In this document: piece by piece, positions 34,882 to 47,289 of the stretch
Layout of the letters: each line of letters starts with the position of its first letter
How positions within the stretch are numbered: the stretch's first letter is position 1
Assembly: GCA_963930775.1 (NCBI GenBank)
Contig: OZ005707.1
Coordinates: 6,696,001-6,760,000, forward strand
Length of the DNA stretch: 64,000 nucleotides
Source of the DNA: Cliona cf. orientalis
Taxonomy: Eukaryota; Porifera; Demospongiae; Clionaida; Clionaidae
Reading direction: 5' to 3'
Made by a program: the position numbers and the translations under genes
The notes under the pieces: model-generated
What the model was told of the DNA's origin: nothing
Database searches by the model: none
The model's input: only the letters and a program-made list of their open reading frames with translations

Positions 34882-37800
34882 TCTCACACACTCACAATCA
34901 TACATACACACTGAATATTTCTTTATTCCCCACATACGAAATACAATAGACTTACGCTAGTTTGATGGCATACGGAGCCAGCTCTATAGCCACGATGATG
35001 AGTGTGTATATGATGCCCTGGATGAGCAGAGAGCCAATGAATGGAGCTAGCTTCACTCTCATATCCGGTATCTCAATAGGACTCTCCGTCGCTAGGGCCA
35101 GAATGAACGGATGATCGAAACTGAAATACATCATCGACCGTACGAGAGAGTAGGAGGGCACCGGGACGTAGATGAGATAGTACTGCAGAATCTCGTTTGC
35201 ATCATCTAAATCACGGAGGTACACCAGGATCGCATCAACAATTAGCAGAGTGAATCCGACGAAAAAGTTGAGACAAAAGAGAACAACGTACGCGGTAGCT
35301 GGCGAGCCGAAGGCAAAGGAGAGTATGTACATCCACGGTATTGTGGCAAGGCCGTAGCATATCAGTATGAGCACAAATACGGGGAAGACATCGGGAGTAG
35401 TGTAGTAGGGATCTTGGAAAGCTGCGTAGAGGATTACGACAAGAACGAGGAAACTGAGATACCACAGGAGGTCCCAGAAGAACGTGGAGAGCCAGTAGAC
35501 TGATTTGTTCATGCCACAGACCAGCTGAAGGTGCTTGACTTTACCAGAGCGCTCCTCGATGAGCATGATGACAAAACCGGCCAGGACAAAGCCAAAGGAG
35601 AAGATGGCCGCCAGAGGGTTCACTAGAAAGCTAGCTCTCTCCCTGCAAGATAATACACAATAGAATCATTATAATAATATTATTATCAAATGCTACATCA
35701 TGCATACATATCATGTACATTATACACCATGTATATGTACATGTACATGTACATGTACATGGATTTTTTGTTCTATATTTACCTGACAGCATAGAGTGCC
35801 TTGCTTAGTTCTGTAATCTTGAATGGATGATTGACGGTACGAATGCCTGCATGTATGGCCGGCCATGGTATGGGATGGCAGTAAAGCTAAAATCTTTACG
35901 GGAACGTACATGTACATACAGCGGCACACATGCGCATACACACACACACACACACACTTACCATATTTGGCAGGGTCCTTATCCTCATCCAGATTAGCCC
36001 TCAATATGGCGTTGTTCATGACATTGATGTAGGTTGGCATGGCGTGGTATGACTTGAAGCTGTACCAGACCTTGGCAGCAGCGCGGGTGGCCAGGAAGGG
36101 AAGAGTACCGTTGGGGTCAACATTTATTTCGTCGACGAACGGATCAACTTCCGTCCTCACGTGGCCAAAGGTCAGCCCACCGTAGCGGTTCTCGATGAAA
36201 GCGTTCTTGCTTCTCAGCAGATACTCGGTGAATGATTCGTAAGTTCCCTCAGGGTCACTGGCGTTGGTGAATATGGAGCTCAGATTCTGGATCCTGCTTT
36301 CGGTATCGGTGGTATTGTACATGTAGCATTGCGGTAGTTCGGCTGGGCTCTGGAATGGGAATGGGACCGTATCATTTTGACAAGCATCCTCCTCACACGT
36401 GCATATGTATTGGTCCAGAATCGGGGGACAGGTCAAAGGTTCGTTTCCATAGTAACACGGGGACTTGGGATCAGTAGACGATCCCAACTGATGTCCACCT
36501 GCCCCACAAGGCTTAAAAACTGTCTCAACAATCGGCGTAGTATCATTTTCTTCGTAACCTCCAACAAACATATAATTTTCTAGAGATTTAACAAAGAATA
36601 GATCAGGCGAAAGCTCCAGAGGGGGAGGGTCTGGAACGGTCTGCAGGTTGTGAGCGATGAGCAGCGAGAGAGCCAGCACCAAGAAGGGAAGGATGTTCTG
36701 GATGGACAGCATGATGTACCGACGCTTGGTGTAGTGGAACCGCTTGACTATCAGTGCAGAGAATTGAGAGAGCCACAGCTTGAGACCACTCAGTCGCTGC
36801 TGACTGGAGCCCCTCCCCGTTCCAAGGGGATCATCACACGATGCTAAAGAAAATAGAGCAAAAAATATATAATATCCGATCCCAAAGCTAAGGGAACTCT
36901 ATTTAGACATATTTTATGTATGTTTTGTAGCTGCATGCAATATCAATATTCAGCAGTTATCACACATGAATATTGACATGAGAGAAACTGCCAGTAGTAT
37001 GTATTCAAACACAGAATGGAGCAAGTTAGCATCGATAAACACTATGATTATTTTTTTAATAGTTTGTCCCACGAGACTGCACGGCAATAGCATGTTTAAT
37101 AATTGCAGGAGTGTATATGGAATTAATCAACTCACTGTCTCCAAAGAGAATTCCCTCCTCGTCAAAGGCACTCTCGTCCTCTCCTAGATCCTCCTCCCCC
37201 GCTGGTGCCTCGGAAATTGCCTCGTCAGCATTCTGCTGCTGTGCCCCTGTGCCCCCCGTCGTCGTGTTAGTGGGTGTGGTCAGACTGGCCATTGAGCTGG
37301 AGCTGGCGGAGCGGAGGGAGGGCTTCGGTACAGATGCATCAGAGGGCTCTGCACAAAAAATTAAAGAGACAGTATAATACCGTAAATCTGGAAATTTTCG
37401 TTATAAAAATATTTCGTAGTCGATGGTGGCTACAAAAATTAATCTTACAAAAATTAGTGCACACTATTAACGCTAATGTGGTAAGGGGTCGTTCCTACGA
37501 AATTTTTTTACACGAAAATTTATCATATGAAAGTTTCTTTTACACGAAAATTTCCAGATCTACGGTACAGCCCGTATCAAAGGTGAATTTTAATCTCATT
37601 CTCAGACACTATTAAAGACCCCACTTTGAATTGCTACAATTGTACCTTCTCCCTTCTCCATCACATCCTTCTCTGTCAGTCTGACAAAGATCTCCTCCAT
37701 TGAGCATGCCGTGAGTCCATACGAGGCCACACCCAGCGCCACCTTCTGCAGCTCCAGTTGCTGGAAGAGCCGTGCGAGGATCGTTGGCCGGGCCTGGGTC

Positions 37801-39469
37801 AGCGGGAGGAGGAAACGAAGTTCACGCCCTCGTTGCTCCTCTAACGAGGCGTCAGTCACATGACCCTGTGTTAGAAAAATATTAGCATAATAATACATGT
37901 AGATCAATATTCTTATTAGCACAACAAGATTTGTAGGAATAATCACATCAAAAAGTGAAATAGTGGACCTCCAACTGACCAATCAGATACATTACCCTAT
38001 AATACTTTACAATACCTACAATACCTACATTACCATATAGTTGTAACAAAATCTGTGATCTGATTGGCCACTCAGAGGCCCGAATCTGTAGCATCCCGAG
38101 CAAAACGAAGTAAAATAGTGGACCTTCAACTGACCAATCAGATTCCTGACCTACATTATCCTACAATACCTTATAATACCTTACAATACCTACAATACCT
38201 CCATTACCCTAAAATACTGTGATCCAATTGGTCACTCGGAGGCCCAAGGCTGTAGCATTCCGAGCAAAACAAAGTGAAATAGTGGATCTCCAACTGATCA
38301 ATCAGATTCCTGACTTATATTACCTTACAATACCTTACAATACCTCCATTACCCTAAAATACTGTGATCCAATTGGCTCAGAGGCCCGAGGCTGTAGCAT
38401 CCCGAGCAAAATAAAGTGAAATAGTGGACCTCCAACTGACCAATCAGATTCCTGACTTACAATACCTTACAACACCTTACAATACCCACAATACCTACAT
38501 TACCATAATATTATTATAGTAGGCACCTAATCTGGAAAATTACAAATGTTTTTAATTGGGGGGGGGGGGGGCATATATATATAACTATTCTACCCTCTCA
38601 CCTTGATAAAGTTGGTGATTCTATCGACAGCATCCTCCATGGCGATGGGTGGCACGGGGCTGTGGTTCTCGACGAGGGAGCCTTGGTCCGTCTCCTCCAC
38701 ATCAGCCTGGATCACAAACGTCCGAGAGGAAGTGCTGTGTCGGCGGTCGCTCTGGGTGTTCGTGACGAGGGTCAGCTCGTGGCCACGCCCAAATCTCGTC
38801 TTCAGGTACTCAAAGGAGCCGCAGCAGAGCAGCATGCCCTGGGAGATGATCGCAATTCTGTCACCTGGTGAAAAAAAATTGTGGTAGATGATAAATAGAT
38901 ATAATAATGCTACCGTAGATCGGGATATTTTCGCTGGTAAAATATAATTTTCATGTAGTCTAATTTTCGTCGAAAAGATCGTCGATGAAAAATTGACGAA
39001 AATTTCCCGATCTATGGCATTTCAGTTCAATGTATCATGGCACAGAAGATGATGTTGCTTACTTCAAAATGTTATTTTAAACATCGTAGTTGGTATAAAA
39101 TTATCATACTTTTGCCTCCCAATGGATAAATATTTATAATCCGTACACATTAAAAACTTTCACTGACCTAGCAGTTCGGCCTCGTCCATGTGGTGTGTTG
39201 AAAGCATGATGGTTCTTCCCGCTCTGTGCCTCAGGAGAAAGTGCCAGATCTGTCTCCTGGCGTAGGGGTCAACCCCGGACGTGGGTTCATCGAGGATGAT
39301 GGTACGAGAGTCTCCAATGAATGCCAGCAGAATGGAGAGCTTCCTCTTCATTCCTCCAGAGAGGTGCTTCGAATACTTTGACTTGTGAGGAAGAAGATCA
39401 ACCTTGTCAAGCCACCTGCACAGAGAAGAGAGGGGAGGTGGAGGGAATGCAGTAAGTGTATTTTTCTCT

Positions 39470-39505
<36 letters not shown>

Positions 39506-42500
39506 CACTTACTCTGGTATCTGTTTCTTGACCTCCTTCCTGCTGAGTCCCTTCAGCTGGCCATAGAACAGCAGGTGCTCCTCAACAGTCAGGCTGTAAC
39601 ACAGAGACACAGTGTCATACTATAGTACATGCTACATACATGTACATAAAATTATGTACTATAGCTAGTATATAGGTATACAGCTAATGTATATGTACAT
39701 GTACATGCTCGCCAACAATATTATAATTATGTATTGCATAAAATTAATTCAGAGACTGGTTAGAAATTAATAATTAATTTCCCCTAACAGAACTCTTGTT
39801 ATGTGTATATACCTGTCAAAGAGTATGTTATGCTGAGGGCAGATGCCCAGGTTCTGTCTTATGATGTCCATGTGCTTTCTGATATTGCTCCCGTAGATAA
39901 AGGCAGTGCCAGCTGTCGGCTCATACAGTCCAGTCAACACAGACCTAAAGTAGGCAAAAACAACAAAATTTCGCTAAAATCACAAGAAATAATATCAACC
40001 TAAATGTGCATCATTTGGTATCTAAACGTACATCATTTGGTAGGAAATAGCTATACTATAATGTGTGTACACTCAGCTGACCAATCATACATGTAGATCT
40101 CCTTCCACCCCACCCTCCCCCCATGACTCACATGGTGGTTGTCTTTCCTGCCCCATTATGGCCGAGGAACGCTGTGATCTGCCCCTCATAGAAGTTCAGT
40201 GATAGATTCTTCACAGCATCCACCCTCTTCCTCCTTCCCGGGAGCCCGCTGTGAAACGTCTTGCTCATGGCCTTGATGGATATGCCCTGGGGCAGGCAGG
40301 GGTCATCCTCGCAGACTGGCTCCTGGACCTCGACACCGTTACCAAGCCTCACGCCATCAGGGGAATCCCCACCGTCTTCATAGTCTTCAGACAAAGCTAG
40401 AACGAAAATATTATGAGTCACAACATAAGTGGGGTGGGGCCACTTTTAGTGGTATTCTCAAACCATAATATTATATGTGTATACTGGCAATATCAAAGAT
40501 ATTGAGATGCATTCTGCCAACTTTTGACATGCACCATCATATATCACACACTCATATGCACACTCACTGATTCATTCTACATGTACCTTGTAGTTCAGTC
40601 TCGTCTCCATCCTCCACCAAGGTCACATGACGTGCCCCACCCCTCCTGAACAGCCGTCTCAGGACACCCCGCCCACTCTGGCCGCACCAATAGGACGGCA
40701 TGAAGGGGAAGTACCACGGCTTGGAGACGCCATAACGACCAGGGTACACCCCCTCAATGTACCAGGTGAGCAGCATGTAGAAAAAAATGTCAAAGACTAG
40801 AATGGCGGTGACGGTGGAGAAGGTGAGGTTGTCCTCCGGGATTGAGAGCTGGGATATGTTGCTCCACTGTAGACCAATCTGCTGAAGCTCCCACTGAACT
40901 ATGTAGGTAGCACCCAGACCAAACGCTACAGGGGCCCAGAGACACTGAAGGGGAGAGAGGGAGAGGGAGAGAGATAAAGAGATGGCAGACCATCAGCCTT
41001 GCTATACCTTAGGGCTACGATTATTTGCGGGCAAAAATTTTAGTGGATTTCAGAAACAGTGCGTTTAGCGGGTACTCATTTTAGCAATTTTTCAAAAATT
41101 ATCATTCTATTCGAAATTATTGAAAAAATTAATATTAAATTTGTGGGTACAATTTTTGGTGAAAATTGGGCAAATCGCTAAATTTAGTACACGTCCGCAA
41201 ACAAAAGTGTCCTCAAGAATTCAACATACCAATTTCAGCTTCAGGGATGGCTGTCGCTGTATACACATTTTTAAATCGTGTACAAATTAACTCACCACTA
41301 ATCCCAGGATGGCAGGATGCAGGGACTGTTGGTTGGGGATGAGCGTAACTTGAACGAAAAACACGAGGAAGTAGAGAAGAGAGGCAACACAAGCGGCCAA
41401 GTTGGCATTGTTGAAGAAAACACTCATCAAGAAACTAAAGCTGATCATCGTAACGGCATATATGGAGAGGTAGGCGAGAATCAGTAGCCAGTGGGAGTAA
41501 GGCAAGATGGCCCCTGCCTTTAAAACCATCGTGATGAAAGCGACAGATATGAAGAAGATGACTCCAGAGCTGATAAACCAGGATAGTCTCAGGGTGCTGT
41601 CACTAACACCCATCATCTTCATGAACTCTTTCAGACGGACTTCTTTCTCTCGCACGATGCCACGGACTGTCATGGCGACTGGAAACAGCCAGGCAAAGAT
41701 CATGGCCAGAGGAAAGACCCACTGCATGGCTGCAACATAACTGGAGAGGGAGAGGGGGAGAGAAATCTTTTACATGTATTTCATCAGATACATGTACATA
41801 TTATATTATGTAACTGGGCATAACCCACTGCTCTATGGCAAATTCCACGGAATTCTCCCAAACATACACATCAGTATGGCAACTAAACTCAGTCATGTGA
41901 CAATCAAGTACAGTGTTTACAACTGATAGCGTCACGCCCAGACCCTATTCCCAGCCTTTCAGTGTTGAAAAGTGTGCACAACTGAAAACCTAAGAAAGAG
42001 GCTGGGGGGGACCAAGCAAATAGCATAATCATTATAATCTGCATACATAATAATGACTATGTATTGATCTGCTTACAGGTCCTCTTTCCAGCAAGGGTAG
42101 GGCATCTCCTGGATGTAGACGCCGGGCGTGGCTATTCTCTTATTGGTCAGCTGCTCAGCGAGAGCTCTCTCTATCATGTCCTGGATGAACGCGAACCAGC
42201 CGTAAATGTAGACCCTCTTCCAAAAGATGTTCTCGGGACCCGGCACCCACACACTGCGAGGAGTGTGAATATAATACTGGTTATATATGTGTACACAATA
42301 ACTATTGAATTCCTCAAATCTCTCAAATGACACTCAGTATATGATGCATTCCTGTACATGCATGTACATGTATACTTACATGCATGTACATGTACGTACG
42401 TGTATATTTACATGTACATGTATCATGCGCTATCATGTAATAGTCATAATATATTACACATGTGCCTGTACTCACCTTTCCCTGTAGACTGTAGTGTCGT

Positions 42501-43479
42501 GCACAAACGTCGAGTTCATTCGTATTTTCACAGTCGTATTGGTGAGGTCAGAGGTCATCTCGGCGGGTAGATCCTTGTCGAACACCACCCCACCGATGAT
42601 GTGAGTGATCTCCCTCCTCTCCTGCTCCACGTAGTTGCCGGCCAGCTCCTCCATGGCTTCTTCGGAGGGGAGGGGGAGGAACACGTCCCAGTCGAAGGTA
42701 GCCAGAGCATCGTGAATATTGGCAGACACCTCGTGAACCCTGGTCATTATCTCCCAGATATTACCAGGGGTTGACTCATTAAGGAGGGCCTTGGCATTCA
42801 AGAGTGACTCGTCATTGAGGGAGATGTTCTGGCCGAGCTCGTTAAATTGATAGGCAGGGATTGTCCCAACGGCTCCACTATTTACAGCCAAGAGTAGATC
42901 GATCAGCTGTCGGGCTTGCTCAACTTGGGAGGAGTTTGGAGGGAAATTGTCGAGGAAGAACTGAGAACAGTTTGCAACCTGTCCTGACCAGTCCATGAAG
43001 AAGACAGCTGTCTCGAACGTCCGGTTGGCTTTCTTCAGGATGCTGCGAGTGAGGTCGGTCTCAGGGGTGTAGAGAATCTTGAGAGCTATACGATCTGGAT
43101 TATCTTCAAGCTTTCCACCTTCACTCTCATATTGAGCTAATAGAGGGGGGGGAGAGAAAGAGGGAGGTGATGTAAGCTAACTATTCACAAATACAAGTAC
43201 CACATAGCAATTTTCATTATTAAATCATGTCAAGGGCTATATATAAGCCCTTAATCATGTACAATGTTATAGGGGAAGATATTTAACTTCAAATCTTGTC
43301 CCCCTACAGGGAGGGAATGTTTTGTTGCTGACAGTGAGTCAGCGTGAGAGTGAAAACAGTGAAAGTGTGAGGATTAGCTAAGGAAGGGCCAAACAAACTG
43401 TCACCAGCTCAACGCTCGTCAACACGTCCACAATGACCAACACCAGATGTAGAGTACAATTATAAGCATACCCTCATCT

Positions 43480-43512
<33 letters not shown>

Positions 43513-45263
43513 CCCCTCACCTTGCTGATAGGAGTCTCCATGGTTGACTCTTTTGATGAATTGATCTAGTATCCGATTCTTCTCGGGGGCAGCCTCTCCA
43601 CAAAAGAACCAGTAAGTTTCATTAGTCCCCCCGTCACCACTACCAAAGAGTTCCTCGTCATCACCAGTAAAGTTGAAGCCCGCTCCACCACTGCCAAGCC
43701 ACAGGTTCACCGCCTGCTGGAGGGCCAGTAGGTCGGATATTCGCTGAATCTCGCCAAGAGGGTCACACACCTGAGACTGCTGCCCATTCTGTGCGCATGT
43801 GAGTGTGCATTTGTAATCGCTTAGCAACCAAAATTTTTATGGGCAAATAATATAATTATTATCGGGGCTATGGGATGAGAGTAGATGATAATGAAAGGAG
43901 GTTAGCCTGACAGGTTAAGGTTATATAGTACACTTAATGGCTTACCAGAGGCAGTTGATTTTGAAGCTCATCTGCTAGCGAGTTGAACTGTGAGTCATCC
44001 AAAGCACACACCTCATTAGCCACGTCCTCCTAAAGTCAACAAAATTAACACATGACACTACCACACTTAACAACTAAATAACAAAAGCTTACGGAAGAGA
44101 CATTGTTTCCAAAGTGAATGAATCGGTCGAGCTGTGATCTGTCTCCGTCGCAGAGAAAGGTGCGCAGCTGCTGGGAGTCTATCAGAGAACCAAAACCTCC
44201 AAGGCCTCCAAGAGAGGACTGGGTCGGCAGAGACGGAAGGAGGCCTGAGAATGGAAGATTTCCTATGCCATAGGGAAGCTACAAGAAGGGGGAGAGAGAG
44301 AAAGAGAGAGAGACAAAGAGAGGGAGAGAGGGGGAAAGATGTGAAACACTTATTGCTTGTAAACATGCTTTCAGCGTGCACTGTGTCATATTCATTGGAC
44401 ATGACTTCTAACGGTTGGTATGCAGCCCACTGCCCATGATTAGACTCTTGACTCAAGGAAGCTATAATATACATCCACCCACTCACCCACTCTAATCAAG
44501 AGGTCATCCCAAGGAACCAACCCCCATGATGTTTACTCTGAGTAAGAGGCCAAGAGGTACACCCAGGAAACTGTGGCCACTGATTTGGGAAAAATTGCCA
44601 CACCACATTACAGGGATACATACATGTACATCTCCAAGAAAAACAAACCAGACTGCACATATTATTATCAGAGCCACTAATAAGCCCAATTTGCAACAAA
44701 ATTACTAGTGGTTAGTGAAGTCATTTCCTACAAAAGTCCCCCCTCTGGCCTCTGCATGACCTGGCTAGCCCCAGGTGAGGATATGGGAAGTCCAAAGCCT
44801 GAGATCACTGACAACCAATGGCTCCAGGAATCTTGGTGCACAGTTGCAAGAATATTATAATTTTTAAAAATTGTATCTGTTTTTGCAATAATTAAGTACT
44901 TTACATGAACTGGTGATCAGTATGGACCATAGTGTTGAAGGTTAGGCTATGCCCCCACCCCCCTCCCCACCCCTGCAGTTAGTGATGTAATTGTTATACC
45001 CACCTGAGTTCTGTCGATAGTTGATGACATTATCCCCTTCACCACTCGATCGCTGAGGGAAAGATTCGATCGCAGAAACTGCTCAAACTCTGTCGCATTC
45101 TTGAGGAAACAGTTCAGTGGAGCGGGATCTAAAAATTTGCATTAGATGCTAATTTTCACAACAATTATGGGTACAAATTTGGAAACAATTTTCACTATGT
45201 CTTGATGCATACTCACACTCTATAGTGTGAAAGGGCCCCCCCTCTCTCTTTCTCTTTCCCTCC

Positions 45264-45295
<32 letters not shown>

Positions 45296-46863
45296 ACCTC
45301 GATGGCACTCTGGGCGAGCTTGGTTAGCAGCTGTGGCATTGAGTCTGCCAGAGACACAGTCAGCTTGAGCTGCCAGAGCATGGACACTGTCACAGAGCTG
45401 GTCAGAGGAACCTTGCCATGAACCAGCTTCATCGAGAAGAGGGTAGAACTGGTTAATACTGAGAGAAGAAAGCAAAGAGAGATGCATATAATTATAATTA
45501 TGCACATGTATAGTTATGCAAAAGTGGATAACATTATTTAAGCATCAACAGTATCAACATGCACAAGTTGCCCACAAAAATTCCAAATTTGAGGACAGAC
45601 TTCCACTCTGGTAACCCCCTCACCCCCAAACCACTTATACACTCCACTCACAATAACATAATACTTTTGGGGGTTGATATTCAATTTTTGTGCAGTACAC
45701 ATCCATGTAGCATAATCATGTATTTTGTGCTCAAATAATGTCCTAGATAATAATATATTATAGGTACATGTAAATCATCCTTACGTTGCATTGGGGTAGA
45801 GAGGCATGTCCGTCTTATAGGCATCTCTGTCTCCGTTCAAGTCGCACATGATGGTCTGGATGAACGGCATGGCCCCAGCAGACGGCAGCGCATTGGCTCG
45901 GTAGATCTCTGCAGAGAGAGAGAGAGAGAGAAAGAGTGAGAAGAGAGAGGGTACAAGGTTCATGATATTTCATGCATGGGGTAAAGTTTAGATGGAGGGG
46001 TCAAAACTACCAAAGTTTCGAGCGATAGGTCTTGAAAGTAAATACTTGAATGTTATATTAATGGAATTGTATACACCAGCCAGTGAATTAATGCTCGATA
46101 TATTATCGGAATAGAGACAGATTGAGAGAGCTTTACATAACACCAATGTATCAAGGGAATATTGCATTGCTAAGCTGTTATTGGTACCAGAACAAATGCT
46201 GCATAGTAAACAATTGAGAAGTATACACAGGCATGGCTCATCAAAATGGACCACTTATCTCCTCACGCCTCCCCGCCCATGCAGGCTGTCAGTCTACTCT
46301 CGCTAGCTACCTGTAGTTACGTTACATACCATCACCGTGGAGCTCGGGAGGGAACTGGAGCCTGAGAATGAGCAGGACGAGGTAGAGGGCGATAGGCCAG
46401 ACAATCTCCAGGCACAGAAACAACTGATAAATAATAAAACAAAGCAAGTCACGACATGTTGACAATGTGCAAAAATGCTAACATTAGCATACATGTACAT
46501 GTACATGTACATGTACATGCAAGCTACATGTACACGTACAACTAACTGTTAGACAGTAACATGTAGCTACCGTACTCGAAATAATCAATCCCAAACGTAG
46601 GCTAGGGGGCAACCTTTCATGGTACAGCTAGCGAACCATGCAAAGGCAGAGGTACTTTTAATAAAAATATTAAAGCTGTGCTTAACCTTGAGAATTCATA
46701 CTAGATTGCTTACAGGGAATATTGACCAGGAGCGGTTCCGTCCAGCCTTCAGCGAGCCCTCCCTCCATCGCAGCAGCGTATTCTTCCAGAGCAGAAGCCC
46801 CAGCTGCCGAAACCAGCGCCACGTACCGCGGAAAACGGTACCCACGAACTTCGGCGGCGACAT
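32788..46863 (-). CDS. full-length ABCA-type (ABCA1/4/7-like) lipid transporter
   Basis: About 27 exons from 46863-46714 ([20 protein letters not shown]...LLLWKN) to the stop at 32788. The first membrane helix is in exon 2 (46423-46330). A large extracellular domain spans the exons at 45908-42077. Membrane block 1 is mainly 41742-41297 and 40958-40584. NBD1: Walker [13 protein letters not shown] (near 40128), signature [10 protein letters not shown], Walker B/D-loop [14 protein letters not shown]-loop [11 protein letters not shown] regulatory linker and second extracellular loop follow (36842-35960), then membrane block 2 (35644-34956). NBD2: [37 protein letters not shown]. The C-terminus has the ABCA motif [15 protein letters not shown]. 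All NBD motifs are intact. Ahead of NBD2 Walker A there is an unusual CSCTCC insert. Probable role: phospholipid/sterol export. Confidence 0.93.
34785..34886. repeat. (CT)n microsatellite in an ABCA intron
   Basis: About 100 bp of almost pure CT. Frames read through it (Leu-Ser or Arg-Glu repeats) are artefacts. Many introns here have shorter CT tracts at acceptors. Confidence 0.9.
35727..35762. repeat. (ATGTAC)n hexamer repeat
   Basis: Runs of atgtac/gtacat. Similar runs lie near 42355-42425, 46490-46520 and 47765-47832, all in introns. Confidence 0.8.
37378..37567. mobile_element. MITE family 1 (CCGTAGATC ends), copy in ABCA intron
   Basis: Begins TACCGTAAATCTGGAAATTT and ends as its reverse complement, AAATTTCCAGATCTACGGTA. 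The interior is rich in tttcgt/acgaaa. TA at each end suggests a TA target duplication. Confidence 0.7.
37962..38520. repeat. tandem repeat, about 145-163 bp unit, in ABCA intron
   Basis: Units starting gtgatctgattggccactc / gtgatccaattggtcactc lie at about 38055, 38218 and 38363, with a partial unit before the first. Each unit holds ccaatcagattcctgac and a run of taccttacaatacc steps. Confidence 0.8.
38911..39019. mobile_element. MITE family 1, short copy in ABCA intron
   Basis: 109 bp. Ends TACCGTAGATCGGGATATTT and AATTTCCCGATCTATGGCA. Near-perfect hairpin. Confidence 0.7.
41005..41217. mobile_element. MITE family 2 (CCTTAGGGC ends), copy in ABCA intron
   Basis: Starts TACCTTAGGGCTACGATTAT and ends GCAAACAAAAGTGTCCTCAAG. 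The ends are imperfect inverted repeats. About 200 bp, shared with 58302 and 60708. Confidence 0.75.
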
Positions 46864-47289
46864 GCTTCGAGTCAAGAGATACGGGTACGCTGTCTTTGCT
46901 CCTCCTGGGCTCGCTACACGGAGTAATGTATACAAACTTTACCAACCGTTTGCAGGCGGTAGACATGTGACCACGATACTTAATACGCAGGAAGTAGATG
47001 CACATTCATCGCCTTTTGTAGCCAAGATATTGTCAGCACTGGCATGGCAGCTCTGGCTTGAGGTATTGCATTTCAATGGTTTATGGTAATGGTCGCCAGA
47101 TCACTTAGCCTCGAGGTGCGGCGCGCGCAACCCTAGCCGGCCGGCCTATGTTTGAAAATTTGAAAACGCTATACGCTTAAATAGAGAGCGCAAAAACACG
47201 ACGCTGAGCTGTGTACTATGTTCTGTTGGCTCCGAGTCCAGAGATGAAGCCATCTTTCTCTCTTACCCGTTGAGCTGCCGTCTCTCATT
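46864..47289. promoter_or_regulatory. divergent promoter ABCA/TRAK
   Basis: 426 bp between the starts. Contains a GC-rich patch (gtgcggcgcgcgcaaccctagccggccggcc, about 47115-47145) and the sequence around the ABCA first exon. No TATA box seen. Confidence 0.5.

Noticed and set aside
34672-34960. Frames rich in Arg-Glu or Leu-Ser
   Set aside because: They are translations of a (CT)n microsatellite inside an ABCA intron. The same applies to similar frames near 45230-45500 and 62560.
46676-47089. Plus-strand 156-codon frame over the ABCA first exon
   Set aside because: Antisense of the conserved ABCA N-terminal exon, with no recognisable motif of its own.
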